In this document: positions 1 through 12,104 of the stretch, one piece after another | Numbering within the stretch: position 1 is the first letter of the stretch | Layout of the letters: every line of letters begins with the position of its first letter | Origin: Aporrectodea caliginosa | Lineage: Eukaryota > Annelida > Clitellata > Crassiclitellata > Lumbricidae | Direction of reading: 5' to 3' | Assembly (NCBI GenBank): GCA_020284085.1 | Contig: JACEVL010000467.1 | Span: 1,057,501-1,121,500, forward strand | Length of the DNA stretch: 64,000 nt | Position numbers and translations under genes: made by a program | Notes under the pieces: generated by a model | The model's input: the letters and a program-made list of their open reading frames with translations, nothing else | Database searches by the model: none | What the model was told of the DNA's origin: nothing

Positions 1-1700
1 AGGCGGTCATGCATGATTGTGAGCGGTTAGCAGCTTAAGTTTCATGGCCTCAGCATAAAGAGCGCTGATGGCTGCAGGTTTCTTTCTGGCTCTCTGTCTC
101 TGTCTCTCTCTCTCTCACTCCGTCAGAAAATGACAGCACTGCATTGTCTACATATCGTCACGATATATGTTAGGCCTATACATATATACAAATAGAAGAA
201 GAGCCGTCATTATTTGAGTCAATTCAGAATTTCAGATAGGCAACCATATACATATACATATATACACATAAATATATAGGTATATAATTATATATAGCCT
301 ATATATAAGGCTAGTCGTCTATTTACACATGTATACCCATATGCCTGGCATACAAAGCATCTCCTTAATGCCATGTGCAATTGAATATAGCTATTTGTTT
401 GGACGTTCTGTTTGTCCGTTCGTTTTCTATAGGTCTGCAAATACAGAACCAGAAAGAATGCCATGCGACGGAGCTATATAAATACACTGTGTCCATGCAG
501 TCTGTGTAGTCGAGTCTCATGCTGTCTCTTGCAATCTTTTGTCGCCAAAGAAATTATAGAGCTATTCATATGATAACGTGCAGAATATTTACACTTAAGT
601 CCAATACAAATCCACCTAGCATTGTCTAACAGTATATTAATTCCGCCGCTGTCCGTACTCTGGTATAGTACCAGTCCCAAGCCTGGATAAAGGAGGAGGG
701 CGATGCTAATCATCTTTGTAATGACATAGCATTGTTAAACAGGAACTACTACATTGTTTTGATAGGCCTACGTAGCTTGAAATATAGGCCCATTGGAAAC
801 ATATCTTTAAGGAATGAAAGCAGGATTTTTGGCGGATATATCATTCATGCAATAGTGCAGGTAGGCCTAAATATTAGGATAGCCTAAAATAATAAGTTAA
901 TAAATAAATAGTTAATAGTTAAATAGTTAATAGTTAGGCCCACGGTTCTTAGACTTGTAAAGACATAGGTTCAGGCAAATAAGGATTGGCTTACGGAGAA
1001 GCAGAGAATCAACAAAGAAAACCAAGATAAAATATACGAGACGATGACACAACCGACTTTCCTAACTGAATGCTGGACAATGCAAAAACAAGACGACAAA
1101 AGAATTCTTACAGCAGATATGAGTTGGCTATATATATATACGGAAGATCGCAGGGATTTCGAGACTAGAGAAAATAAGAAACGATGACAATGTCATAAGA
1201 CAAGCATTAGGTATCCAAACAACTCCGCTAGACAAAGTCGTTCAACGACGATTCCATGATCTGGCATGTAGAGAACCAGCTGACAGAACCCCGACCTAAC
1301 AGTTGAAAGACAAGTTCGCTAGCACTAGACTTTCGCGCACCCCTACAGGTAGCCTAGTGCCTAACTTACCTGTGCCTCGATCCAGCGATGTTTCAGCAGC
1401 GCTGCCAGCGCCAAGCATCAGCACAGAACTATACTTCTTATATTTGCCCCATTGTTATATGATACATGTAACCTATACATGCATACATAGCATCATATAA
1501 GCCTATAATAGCTACTCCCTATAGCAAAGATATCATGTGTATAAAAACAGACTAGCAACACGCAGGTATATAGGAGTAACAGGAAACAGAAAGGTAAGCA
1601 GACAGACTAACAGACATACGCAGACAGGTGGGCAGAGAGACAAGCAGGCAGGTTAGGGTAGTAGATAGACAAGCAGCCAGATATGTTTGCTAACTGACAA
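1..1700. other. No gene recognised; AT-rich repeat-bearing DNA
   Basis: No reading frame here resembles a known protein and no convincing exon was found. The stretch holds short CATA/TATA runs (about 170-310 and 1125-1140), one dispersed repeat (655-770) and otherwise unremarkable AT-rich sequence. Confidence 0.6.
655..770. repeat. Dispersed repeat, 'aagcctggataaaggagg' family
   Basis: The block around 'aagcctggataaaggagg', followed by 'gcgatgctaatcatctttgt' and a tail ending in 'actactac', recurs at 11616-11725. Parts recur at 58935-59010 and 60360-60420. Copies differ by scattered substitutions, as old interspersed repeats do. It looks like the 3' end of a retroelement, but the class cannot be told from the sequence. 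Confidence 0.6.
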
Positions 1701-1930
1701 ATGATCTGTTCTTACTGACATTTAACATCGTGAAGCCAGTGAAGAGTGCTTTGTAAGGGAGCATTATCAAATTTCAGTTGTATTGTATTGTATATATAAA
1801 CAGAGGCAAACATTAGACATACATGTAGGCAGGGAGAGGCAGCAGACAGACAGACAAGCAAACAGGTAAATAGACAGAGGCAGAGAGGCAGAGAGTAGCC
1901 ACATTTTAATCGATCTTCCGGCAAAGTATA

Positions 1931-1965
<35 letters not shown>

Positions 1966-2000
1966 GCTGCTGGTAAAGATGCCATGTTGTTGCTGCTGCT
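1570..2000. repeat. CAGA-rich simple sequence and (GCT)n microsatellite
   Basis: Degenerate CAGA/CAGG runs span about 1590-1890. A run of about ten GCT triplets follows at 1931-1962 and a shorter one near 1988-2003. Frames reading poly-Ser or poly-Ala here are products of the triplet run. Confidence 0.85.
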
Positions 2001-2294
2001 GTTACACTAAATGTCAACTTCATTGGACTCAAATGTCAGAAACTCTTTCCTCCCGCCGTCCGTCCGTTCATCGACATTCATCCACCCCCACTCCACTTGT
2101 GACATGCACACGCCGTATCATATAGCGCCTGTATATATTCCCTCGATATATAACTCACTCTTTCACACACGTATACACACACTCATGCACATACACGCAA
2201 ACATATATGCAAACACGTAGACAGATACACAGAGATACACATAATATATACAAACATCCATGTCATCTGTCGCTTCTCATGTAATTCCAAGGAA

Positions 2295-2300
2295 TATATG

Positions 2301-2390
<90 letters not shown>

Positions 2391-2470
2391 AACAAACAGA
2401 CAGACAAAGACAGAGACAGACGGAGACAGAGAGAGAGAGACAGAGACATACAGACAGACAGAATATTAAT
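2295..2470. repeat. Compound microsatellite (TA)n(GA)n(CAGA)n
   Basis: Consecutive blocks of TA, GA and CAGA repeats with near-perfect units. No coding content. Confidence 0.95.
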
Positions 2471-2604
2471 ATACTATATTTCATATAATTATATATGTAC
2501 ATATATACATAAATATGATCATGATTGACATACCCATCCTTCAGAGATTCAGAGGCACTCCCCGCCGACTCCGACCCAAGTGGGCCAAGTCCACATCAAA
2601 TAAC

Positions 2605-2783
2605 TACATGTATGTATGTATGTATGTATGCATGTTTGTATGTATGTATGTTTGTGTATGTATGTATGTATGTATGCATGTATGTATGCATGTATGTATG
2701 TATGTAACTATGTATGTATGATGTATTTATTTATTTATGTATGTATGAACATTGTACACGTTTGTATGTAAATATGTATGTAA

Positions 2784-2814
<31 letters not shown>

Positions 2815-2870
2815 TGTATGTTTGTGTATGTATGTATGCATGCATGTATGTATGCTTATAATCATGTGTG
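2605..2870. repeat. (ATGT)n microsatellite
   Basis: Mostly perfect ATGT units with ATGC, TTGT and AAAT interruptions. The Met-Tyr-Val-Cys frames it yields are artefacts. Confidence 0.95.
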
Positions 2871-3214
2871 CTTGTGCGTATATATGTTCTTATATCAAGT
2901 TACATGGGCATTGGACCCGAGAACAGCGGGACCTCTTACCGTCAAACAAAGTATCGCACGCATTGCGGACAGAACCAAACAACACAGTCAACACGATAGC
3001 AATACGAAAACGATGATTAAAAATGATTCAAGGTAGAAGACACAGACGCTCAGTTCATTGATCGATGTAGCCTACGCACAATTCACGACATTTAGACAGG
3101 ATGGTTTTGTCAGATCGCACGCCCTGGTCGAGTGAAGGACAGAATGACGGATAGAAGAATGGATGCATGGAGAGGACGGAAGTGAGGATGGACAGAAGAA
3201 AGAATGGATGAGCG

Positions 3215-3391
3215 CGGGGCCGTAGCCAGGAAAAAAAATCGTTTTCTTAGTTTGGTTTTTTTGGGGGGTTCCATTGGAAATGGTCTAGAAAGTTCAGTTA
3301 TTTGTATTTCGCATATTATTGCATAGAAAAAACTTTCGGCAATTTTTTTAAGGGGTTGAACCCGTAAACCCCCCCCCCCAATACGCCTATG
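3215..3391. mobile_element. hAT-type MITE with 8-bp target duplication
   Basis: A 177-bp block starting 'CGGGGCCGTAGCC' and ending 'CAATACGCCTATG' is flanked on both sides by the same eight bases, 'gatgagcg' (3207-3214 and 3392-3399). The ends are imperfect inverted repeats, and the interior has a poly-C/poly-T character with no coding capacity. An 8-bp duplication with CA..TG-like ends is characteristic of the hAT superfamily. Non-autonomous status is inferred from size. Confidence 0.8.
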
Positions 3392-3779
3392 GATGAGCGT
3401 ATAAACGGACGAACGGACGAAAGGACAAAAGGATGGATGGAATCATGGAAGGCTGTAAGAAACAGTAGTCCGATGTACGTACTTACGGACGGAATTAAGG
3501 ACGGATGATAGGACTAATGGTAGGACGAGCCATATGGGACGTGCCTGTAGGTTCTTCTCGGACTCATTTCCGGTTCAAATCCGTTTGGCTGAGTCTTTAT
3601 GACTCGATTGAAGGTCTATTCGATTTATCTGGAGTTTTGTAGGCCGAAGAACACTAGGCAACACTGATCCGGATTAATGATGAAGACGTTGATTCAAAGT
3701 ATAGGCCTAAAGACGTATTTATTGGGTTTTGATAGCTGCAAAGTAGTTGAATCTTCCTCGGTCTATGTGCGTCACCAGC

Positions 3780-4420
3780 GAGATTAGAGTCACAAATAGA
3801 CAGACAGACGGATAGACAGGCAGACAAATAGACAGACACTTAAACAGACATGAACGCATGCAGGCAGAAACAGACGGACACACAACACAGACAGACAATA
3901 ATTATTGTGACAGAGGACAAACAATCCGCAAAAGAGAACGGCTGAGAGAACGCAGCAATAACACAGAGTGTCAAAGACAGAGATAGGAAAGGACAGCAAC
4001 AGAGCACGTGTCAAACAGAGACAGGCAGATGCAGAGACAAGACAAGAGACAACCAGCAATACAAACATCACCGGTTTAAATGGCAGATCAACCGTATACC
4101 ATACAACACAGATAAAAGTCTGTCTTTCTGACTGTCCATCCGCCTACCTGCTTGTGTGTCTGCCTGTCTGTCTGGCTATCTATTTGTCTGAGTGCATGTA
4201 TGCGTGTGTCTGTCTGACTAGCTGTCTGTATGACTGACTGTCTCTCTATCTGACTGTCCGTATGTCTGTCTGTCTATTATCTACCTGTGTGTCTGCATGT
4301 CTGTATGTCTGCTTGCCTGTCTGACTGTTTGCCTGTCTGTCTGTCTGTCTGTCTGTCTGTCTGACTGTCCATATATCTGCCCATCTCTCGATCTGTCTGT
4401 CTGTCTGGAGTAGGCTATCT
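3780..4420. repeat. CAGA-type then CTGT-type microsatellite, opposed orientation
   Basis: CAGA-rich sequence (3790-4050) is followed by its complement type, CTGT-rich sequence (4115-4410), with about 80 bp between them. Together they form a loose inverted simple repeat. Confidence 0.8.
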
Positions 4421-4802
4421 CAGACGAACAGAGTGGAACATAATTATGACAATACGAAAGCAACTAAACTTGTTCCTGGACAGACAAGAAAGCTAAATCA
4501 CTTCGCTGACTGCAAGACAGCTGGACTAATCAATCAATCAATAGCAATACTCGCCGGTTCCGAACGACGAGCGTGGGGTGGGACCCCGGTCGGGTAGGGT
4601 TGGGTGAGGTCGTATAGGGTCCGATGGAGTAGGGTCGATCACTGCTGAGCGCTTGCTAGATTTAGCAAAAGCCCATTATCTACACGTCGTCGTCCAATCA
4701 GCAGCAGCAAATATTCATTTGGAGAAAATGGTAGATACACAATCGAATAGATCCATTTGTCTTTCTATAATTATTATGTCTCTGTATCTGTCTGTCTGTC
4801 TC

Positions 4803-4805
<3 letters not shown>

Positions 4806-4850
<45 letters not shown>
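4806..4850. repeat. (AT)n microsatellite
   Basis: About 20 uninterrupted AT units. The flanking DNA from 4420 to 5240 shows no gene; 4570-4650 holds G-rich 'tagggt'-like repeats. Confidence 0.95.
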
Positions 4851-4851
<1 letters not shown>

Positions 4852-5244
4852 GTGTTGCATCTACATTTGTTAAACTAAATAGCCAATTTCAGTATTTTAG
4901 GCCTACTATGGTTCTTGCATCGGAGCATAATCGGCTACGTTTTAAAATCATATGTTCAGAGTTTCTGGACCAATTAATTTAGTTGCCTCAATATATAGGC
5001 ATAGTATGAAAAACCGACTCACAAATGGTTGACAACTGGGAGATTCCCCAAATACGTCAAACTTACTTCATCCTATGTATGGCTGCTGGCTTCACCACTC
5101 TATTATCATAATGGTGCTACAGAATGTGTGTAACTGGACTTTTAACGGTACAATACATTACAAGTGTATCTTGATATTGCCCTCCTTCCAAAGTTCAGAA
5201 AAGCACACACGACCATACGACAGAACATTGATAGTGCAGAGCAA

Positions 5245-5345
5245 TTCTTGAGTAAAGGACTTGAGTAAAGGACAGTAACTGATTCGGGCAAGGTTTGAAA
5301 CCGTACTCAAGGCTGAGTGTTCTAACCAATCGGCCACAACAGATG
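5245..5345 (-). mobile_element. SINE family D fragment
   Basis: The block reads '...gtaaaggacagtaactgatt...gtttgaaaccgtactcaa...gttctaaccaatcggccac', the same order of motifs as the copies at 28560-28775 and 53465-53710. On the minus strand it carries a degenerate B box (ggtttcaaacc), which points to a tRNA-derived head. Confidence 0.6.
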
Positions 5346-5869
5346 GTACTCTGTAGGTGAAACACTTTGTTTGTATGAACGTCGTTGCTTTCCAGCACTA
5401 ACGCGTCTATGGTTGCCAGTTTGGATACACTGAACAGTAAATGACGCGGTCATTTAGCTAAATTTTTAAAGTTGTAAACAATAATCACAGGCAGCTCATT
5501 TTCACACCAGCTTAAGATGCATCTTTTTTTAGATCTGTTTGATTGTCACGGTAAGCACCCTTTTGAGATTCTTAAAATACTTTACAAGTAACCAGATAAA
5601 TGTACTTACAATCTTCACAATGTATCAGTAGGCATACCTGAAAGTAAATGGCAGAATTGTACGCCATATTGAACTTAGAAGACAAATATCCTGCTACTAG
5701 ACTGAGAACAAACTGGACATTCTAATAGGAAGAAACGTAAGGGCCAAGATTGTGGTAGCACCATTTGTGCAGCATTCCTACTGATATCTGAAAGGTGCAA
5801 CATAACAAATTTCATTGTACATAAATTGGCAAAAATGGAAAAAAGTAATTGTTGCATGTCTCGCATAAG

Positions 5870-6095
5870 TTGCTCCCACCAAGGAAATCAACTACCTACA
5901 TATATGTCCTCTGCCCATGGCCTGGTCTCATGACCAGGGTCTAGACTCTTATCGACAATACCCTGTAATATGAGGAAAACATTTTTAGGAAGAATACTGT
6001 ACTCCTATTGATTCTGTATTTGTCCTACGATGTTTGTATACCGGAGTGCGGCTCTTCTGCAACCGGTTTAATAAAGAATATATTTACTTACTTAA
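5870..6095 (+). mobile_element. 3' end of a non-LTR retroelement
   Basis: The stretch ends 'caaccggtttaataaagaat' and passes into a short TTAC repeat. A related end ('gacggttcaataaagcacat', then 'acttgcttac') lies at 44050-44115. A terminal AATAAA followed by a short simple repeat is typical of LINE or SINE 3' ends. No reverse transcriptase is left. Confidence 0.5.
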
Positions 6096-7803
6096 AATAC
6101 TGTAGTAACGCACACTATCTCTTCAAGATAGAAACATTTCAAAACAATACTGCAAAACTGATTAAGACTTTTATTTTTAATTAAAGAAGTTGAAAATGTT
6201 GAAGCTTTTTAAAACAAGAGAACTTAATCAAACAATTTATCGGTAGCAAGATCTATAAGTTGCAGAACTGAAAAGGTTGGTTCATCCACTGTGCACCCAA
6301 CTGTGCAAGTAATAAAAAGAACGAAAAAGACCTCAGCAACATGAATTTCCAGACACTCTGACACTACTGACCACCATTGCTACTGAAGACTACATTTCCA
6401 GTATTTGCTACTGTTCAGCGACAATCATTCAGTATTTCAGAGCAAAAAAACATACTGTAGTTGATAAGAATATGGGATAAACAGATGAAAGCACAAAACT
6501 GCAATTGATATAAAATCGAAAAAATATGATAGAACAATGCATTTAACTTCCAACATGAAACATCACAGACCTGCACTTGAACAGTTAGATGTGCCAATTC
6601 CACCTCATAACTAGACGCTGCACAGGCAGACATTCAAACATCCTTAACCTTTAAATTCTGAAGTTAAAGCTCTTGTTCGGGCTATAAAACAGGCCGTTGC
6701 TACACATTTCTTGACTTACACATGATAATCTCGGTGCAAATTTTTGCAAGAACAGACTGAATTGCACACATCTTGAATTAAATGCTATGCCATACTTCAC
6801 GAATGATAAAATAAACTTACGTAATAGGCTACATCAGCGCACGACACTGTCACAACATAACACCCGACAATGTCACTGTTACAATTATGCAACATACTTT
6901 GCAAACACAGTTAACAACTGACATCGTACAGACTTTGCTGCCATTCTGCATAATAAAACGAACATTTAAAAATGATGTGACACCAGTTCCTGTGGACGCT
7001 ACCCCACTGTCAAACGGACACTAGTGATCTCACACTGACAGATATTTGGCCTCATCAGAGCACTAGACGCCACATTTACAGGGACACATAAAAGCTGCCT
7101 GTTAGAAAGACACAGATGGACTCGTAAGGGCATGAGTGGTTTCACATTTAAAACAAACAATGCCTCATTTAAGAGAACAAAATGCCTCGACGTATATGCC
7201 TTCATGCCAAAATAATCGACTCATATGGCCTCCTAAGCTACAGAGGTAACATGTCACAGTTTGTAAACCAACCACAGAAACAACAAATATATCCTACAAA
7301 TAAACAAATTTATAACAGCAAAAACTGGTTACAGAATCATTTTCTTAAATCACTTCTAAAACTTTTCCAAACTGAGAAACTTTCAAATTACTTCCAAAGG
7401 TCAAGCGGATTGATTTTCTCACTTGAATTACTTCCAATGGCTAAGCCGATTCATTTTCTCACTCAAAAACATATAAATTACAACAAAAATTCTGATAATT
7501 AAGTAAATGTATACCGCTCAAAGTTCATCACGTAAAATTATCTAAAACGATACTTACAAACATCAGTGAAACGCCAATGTTCTTAAGTAATGCTAAAACA
7601 CCTCCCTAAGATTTATCCGAAACTGTCTAAAGATTTCTTAAGAAAACCTCAGAAACCTGGCCACATCATCTTGCAAAACGATTATCAGTCAATTTCTCGG
7701 TCCAGCATTTTCGAAATAAAGAAAACTGAACACGTGCAAACTCTGATGACAAATAGATGTAAGAATTGGACAGCCGCTCGCTCGACGAGGACCCGGAATT
7801 ACT
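6096..7803 (-). other. Probable 3' UTR side of the PNRC-like gene
   Basis: No protein-coding similarity was found. The region lies directly downstream of the minus-strand stop codon at 7804-7806. AATAAA on the minus strand occurs at 6170-6175 (plus strand TTTATT), so a UTR of about 1.6 kb is possible. This is inferred from position only. Confidence 0.3.
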
Positions 7804-8259
7804 TTACACAACCTGAAGAAGAGTTTTTATTTCACTTGTAAGACTCTGACATGGGCTGAGAATAGCCGACTGCAAGTTGCCACTGCAAAGCCAGTGCTGT
7901 GGCGGCAGAGGCAACAGCCTCGGCGAGGGTGCATCACCGAACTTGGCACCTGCATACGCACCTAGTCGGCCTGGCGACTGGTTTCCAGAATTTGGACTGC
8001 TGGAAACGGGTCTGCCGTGGTGCAACGGACCGGACCTCTTGGCTAGGCTTGTTCGGCGTATGTATTCAGCGGATGCTGGAAAATTGTCTGAGCTATCATC
8101 TGTCGGTGAATTAGTCTTTCTGCTTTTACGATTTCGTCGTACCCTCTCATGAGCTATTGACGGAGTGTACGACTCTTGATCAAGGGACCCTGAGATCTGC
8201 GACATTGCTGACAGACTGGTTGTGTGAATCGGATGGCCTGTATTATTCATTCTGCCCAT
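7804..8259 (-). CDS. PNRC2-like: PNRC-like protein (proline-rich nuclear receptor coactivator family)
   Basis: A 151-residue frame from ATG at 8259-8257 to TAA at 7806-7804. The C-terminal third carries the family signature in the right order: YAGAKF at residues 102-107, then PSPRLLPLPPQHW at 111-123 (the proline-rich, SH3-ligand-like segment), and a tail SEIKTLLQVV at 142-151 that matches the 'LKTLLKV' ending of vertebrate PNRC2. A basic patch, RNRKSRK, sits at 42-48. Vertebrate PNRC2 is about 140 residues, so the length fits. Family members bridge decapping factors (DCP1A) and UPF1 in mRNA decay and co-activate nuclear receptors through the proline-rich motif. In-frame TAA at 8323-8325 limits the upstream extension, and an acceptor-like 'tttttgtgacag' just beyond suggests that this is the coding exon after a 5' UTR exon. 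The N-terminal half is not recognisable and is probably disordered. The family call is firm; orthology to PNRC1 or PNRC2 is not resolved. Confidence 0.85.
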   Translation of the reverse strand: MGRMNNTGHPIHTTSLSAMSQISGSLDQESYTPSIAHERVRRNRKSRKTNSPTDDSSDNFPASAEYIRRTSLAKRSGPLHHGRPVSSSPNSGNQSPGRLGAYAGAKFGDAPSPRLLPLPPQHWLCSGNLQSAILSPCQSLTSEIKTLLQVV

Positions 8260-8639
8260 TATTGAAATCAAATCGACTGGTATCTGAGACTGGTATCTGC
8301 GAATACTGCTGCTGGTAAACTTTTACACCTGTCACAAAAACAAATAATTCATTTGAGCTGCTAGCTTACCAAACTACATCGTAATCCTAAAGAACAGTTC
8401 AAGAATTCATTCTAAAATTACACTGCAGCTCCTACACAGTTTTACATATTCCATCACAACATTGTACTTGAATGCAGTCTGGAACTTTGAACTGAATTCT
8501 TTGAAAACTTTGTATAAACAACAACTGAACTTTGAAATTCACAATGTGCCCTATGCTTAAACCCCCACTGCTATGAACTCATAATTCTTCTTCTGACCAC
8601 AAACAACTAAAGTCCAATTCAATACAACCATCAAATGCA

Positions 8640-8800
8640 ATAGAAAAGAACAGCAGTCCCTTAAGTCAGCCTTAAAGGCAACCATCCAAAAAGTGTTAGC
8701 GACTTCATTTTCTTAATCTCAGCATATGATGACAGGTGGCCATCCCTTTTCCTTGCGATCTTATCTTCCCACCAACAGTGCATGGCAAGTGTACTCACTA
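8640..8800 (-). mobile_element. SINE family A, 3' part
   Basis: Read on the minus strand this holds '...cttcccaccaac' and '...gcgacttcattttcttaa' and ends at 'agcagtcccttaag'. These are the complements of the family A 3' half (compare 48960-49056 and 51950-52085). The tRNA-like head is missing or unrecognisable. Confidence 0.75.
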
Positions 8801-8884
8801 GCCAAGTGGGCCAGCGAGGTGCACGTGGGAAAGAACCATCCAGCAAGCCAACTACCACACTACTGCACACCTCTTATATGCTAT

Positions 8885-9345
8885 AAGCGAAATCTAAAGT
8901 TTGCAGAGTTACAAGGGGTCAACTATGCATTAGATTTCGACAAAATATCCAAAAAGTTAAAGCAAAGCTGTTGACAAACTGCTTACATATTAAATGCGAA
9001 ACTATAAAGCGCCTGCATTATCAGTGTAAGTACGGATTTTACGAATCTAAAGTTTACAAAGGGTCCAACACTTATTACAATGCATTAGATTTCGGCAAAA
9101 ATAACCGAAAAGTCAACTGTTAAAGCAGTTAACAAACTGCTTATATCTTAATTGTGAAACCATAAAAAGCTTGCATTATCAGTCTAAGTACGGATTTTAC
9201 GAATATAAAGTTTACACAGGGTCACACATTTATTACTATGTATTAGATTTCGGCAAATAATATCCGAAAAGTCAACTGCCAAAGTTGTTTTACAAAATGC
9301 GAAACGGTAAAGTTCTTTCATTATTGGTGTTAAGTAGCCTACGGA
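8885..9345. repeat. Tandem repeat, three diverged copies of about 155 bp
   Basis: The motif series 'ctaaagttta...gcattagatttcgg...aaccgaaaagtcaactg...cttgcattatcag...gtacggattttacgaat' occurs three times, starting near 8892, 9045 and 9203. Copies differ by indels and substitutions. It lies between the PNRC coding exon and its promoter, so probably in an intron. Confidence 0.8.
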
Positions 9346-9764
9346 TATTACGCAGCTTGTTGAACAATGGTCGGTGTTAGCCAGATACGCCCTTCGCTTG
9401 GCAAACACTCAATTTTCTTATTTAAACAGTAAAAGTTGTGCCGAATTCAACAGAAGACATTTCTAAAACAATACATCGTCTTAAATACCAACCTAATGAA
9501 CTTCTATCTGATAATTTCTTTTGATTAGTGTGGCTGGTCTAATCATTCGTCGCCAACAACTCCGTTTTGACCCAGATAGTTTCGACCTCACAAGAATTTC
9601 ACGTAAAACCTCCACTTCATCGAGTTTCCACCCTCAAAAGCACGTCACCGTATCTACCAGTCGTACAACTATGACATTTCTAGTATGAAACCCCCTTCAA
9701 ACGACGACAATTTGTCGCCAATTTACAACAAAACCAGATAAATTCCTTCTACAAACAAACAACA

Positions 9765-9836
9765 TCGGCCATCTTATATACGTCCATCTTCAACGGTCCT
9801 TGCTGCCGTCACGTGACAACCGCCGGCCAATGAGAG
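9765..9836 (-). promoter_or_regulatory. Candidate core promoter of the PNRC-like gene
   Basis: Read on the minus strand, an inverted CCAAT box (complement of 9827-9831) precedes a CACGTGAC E-box/CRE-like site (9810-9817). A TATATAA-like stretch (about 9775-9782) and an AAGATGGCC YY1-like initiator element (about 9766-9773) follow. Order and spacing suit a promoter firing toward the PNRC coding exon. Flanking DNA up to about 10150 has raised CpG. All of this is motif inference. Confidence 0.5.
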
Positions 9837-10839
9837 TGCCAAATGATGACCTAATCCCGTCATATCTAAAAATAAAGCGCTAAAATTAGCCGGAGCGGAT
9901 ACCAACCTAGAGGCAATGACCCCTTACGCGGAAACATTCACATAGAATATGAAAATGCGTCACCGTGAATACCCAACTGAAGGACGGGGGCACCTGGCCT
10001 AACACGAACTTGGCCTATTCGCGGTAACAAAAAATACGATACAGCACCGATACCGCCGGAAATTCGAACAGCGTAAGGCAGAGGTAAAGTTAGCGGACGT
10101 TGGTTGTCGAAGTAGGCCTAGGCGTGGTTTTCTATGAGCGAGTCACGGCCTGGTTAATATTGTGAAAGAGTTCAGAATGTTCCCAAACTAAAGTCACACA
10201 TTTCATAACTCTCTCGTAAAATTGTTCAACCGTTTCCCGTTCAGCCAAACAGACATTAACACGCTAACAAAAGTTACAAAACACCATAAAAGGGAGTTAC
10301 TCCATAGTAACGCCTAACTGCAAGTTAATCTTATTGGACCATTGCCTCACTGTCATGAAATAACACTGCACAATTAAAAGTGCACTGAATATTATTATCA
10401 TTAAGCTGTTATTTATAGAGCGCCTAAACAAAATAAAAATCTTGCACGAAAACGCGTAACAAAAAAAATAAAGAAAAATATGTCTGCGCTAGTCTCATGC
10501 ATATGTTTTAAAACTAGCTATCAATTACATTAGCAAGCAAATCTAAAGCAACAATTAAGTTTATTCTGTTGCTCTTTTATCAGCAGCACAGGTGCTATAG
10601 ATTAAACAGAATGGAAAGGTGTTCTGGAAAAAGGCATGGCAAATCAGCCCCTCCTCACCTGGTTCTTAAAGTCTACGTAATGAAAGCATCATCTTACATG
10701 TAGCTCTATGATCTCTGAAGACATCTTGCACTCAAGATTACAAAAGCCAACAAAAATGAACAAATCAGTTTTGACTCTGTTATTCTATCAAAAACTTAAA
10801 GAGGGGCAAACTGCAACACTACATTTAACAACTCCTTTT

Positions 10840-11085
10840 GTGCTATGTGGGTGAGAACTGTCATGACCAAATCTCATGCTTTTGCTTTTATTGGCCCCAC
10901 TCTATGGAACCAACTTCCTCCCATGACTCGCTCATTGCTTCAAGCAGCAGGGAGCCTCCCTGCATCCTTTCGTTGCTTAAAGACAGCCTTATTTTCTCAG
11001 GGTCTCTCGCACTGGGAGCACCTCTGATTGGTGTAGCACTGTGAGTGGCGCTATATAAATTTACAGATACAATACAATCTATTTT
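10840..11085 (+). mobile_element. L2/CR1-like LINE, 3' terminal fragment
   Basis: A frame from 10845 to 11027 reads FIGPTLWNQLPPMTRSL and LPASFRCLKTALFSQ, the usual C-terminal end of L2/CR1-type polyproteins ('ptlWNsLP...Fk..LKthLF'). It is followed by 'ctgggagcacctctgatt' and the tail 'ggcgctatataaattta' plus an ATACA repeat. 5'-truncated, as usual for LINE insertions. Confidence 0.8.
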
Positions 11086-11615
11086 TACACATACACATAC
11101 TTTATCACTAAACTTCAATAGCACCGTCATCACAATGCACAAAACAATGTATTAACTAGGCATAGAAGCAGTAATTTACTACTCAACTAAATTTATACAA
11201 ATTTACAATGTTATTATATATCGTAAACCAGCAAGATATTGTGACTTGCTTTGCAACAGGATCTGTAATAAAATTAATACATCTCCTAAGCAAAATTGTT
11301 ACTGTCAAACTCACTGGTCAAGTCTTATTAAATCACATTTACATAATTATTAATTAAAGAATATCCAGTCATGTCGCTGTTGGTGTTGTAACTGTTGTTG
11401 TCTTTGGTTGTATTCGATAAAATAACATCATCGGAGATGTGCACTACAATAGAAACATCAAGAAAATTAAAGCAACAGTAACTCTTTCACAGGCAAATGG
11501 TGCAGCAAATTCACGTGGAATAAATACCAAGAAATGCCTACACAGATATGGTACACCTTAAATTCTCTGATCCTTACACTTCAAATGACACAGCAAGCTG
11601 TCCAACTCCGCCACT

Positions 11616-11725
11616 AATCGTACTCTGTCAGTGCCTCCTTTATCCCAAGCCTGGATAAAGGAGGAGGGCGACGCTAATGACCGTTGTTATCACAGTGTCG
11701 TTAAACTGAAACTACTACTATAACA
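11616..11725. repeat. Dispersed repeat, second 'aagcctggataaaggagg' copy
   Basis: Nearly the same block as at 655-770, here with 'cgacgctaatgaccgttgtt' and a longer 'actactactata' tail. Confidence 0.6.
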
Positions 11726-11759
11726 GACTTCTTACTACCACACAGAGGGCGTCATTTCA

Positions 11760-12095
11760 TACAACCCACTATCTATCATCTACTGCCCATGACCTCCATC
11801 TTCTCAAAATTGCTACTATTTTCTGTCAATGACCTCCATCATATCAAAAGTGCTATTATCTAGTGCCAATTACCTCATTTCAGAAGTGCTATTATCTACT
11901 GCCAATGACCTCCATCATTGCAAAAGTGTTATTACCTAGTGGTAATGACATACTATCAAAAGCACTCTGATCTACTGCCAAGGATATTCGTCCTCTCAGA
12001 AGTGCCATCTAGTGCCAATGACATCCTCTCAAGAGCACTCTTATCTACTGGTAAGGATATTCGTTCTCTCAGAAACTGCCATCTAGTTCCAACAT
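11760..12095. repeat. Degenerate minisatellite next to the last PCGF1 exon
   Basis: About seven diverged copies of a 40-50 bp unit around 'tctactgccaatgacctcca...tcaaaagtgctattat'. The array stops at the donor-like site that follows the last recognisable PCGF1 codons on the minus strand. Confidence 0.75.
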
Positions 12096-12104
12096 TGACC
12101 TTAC

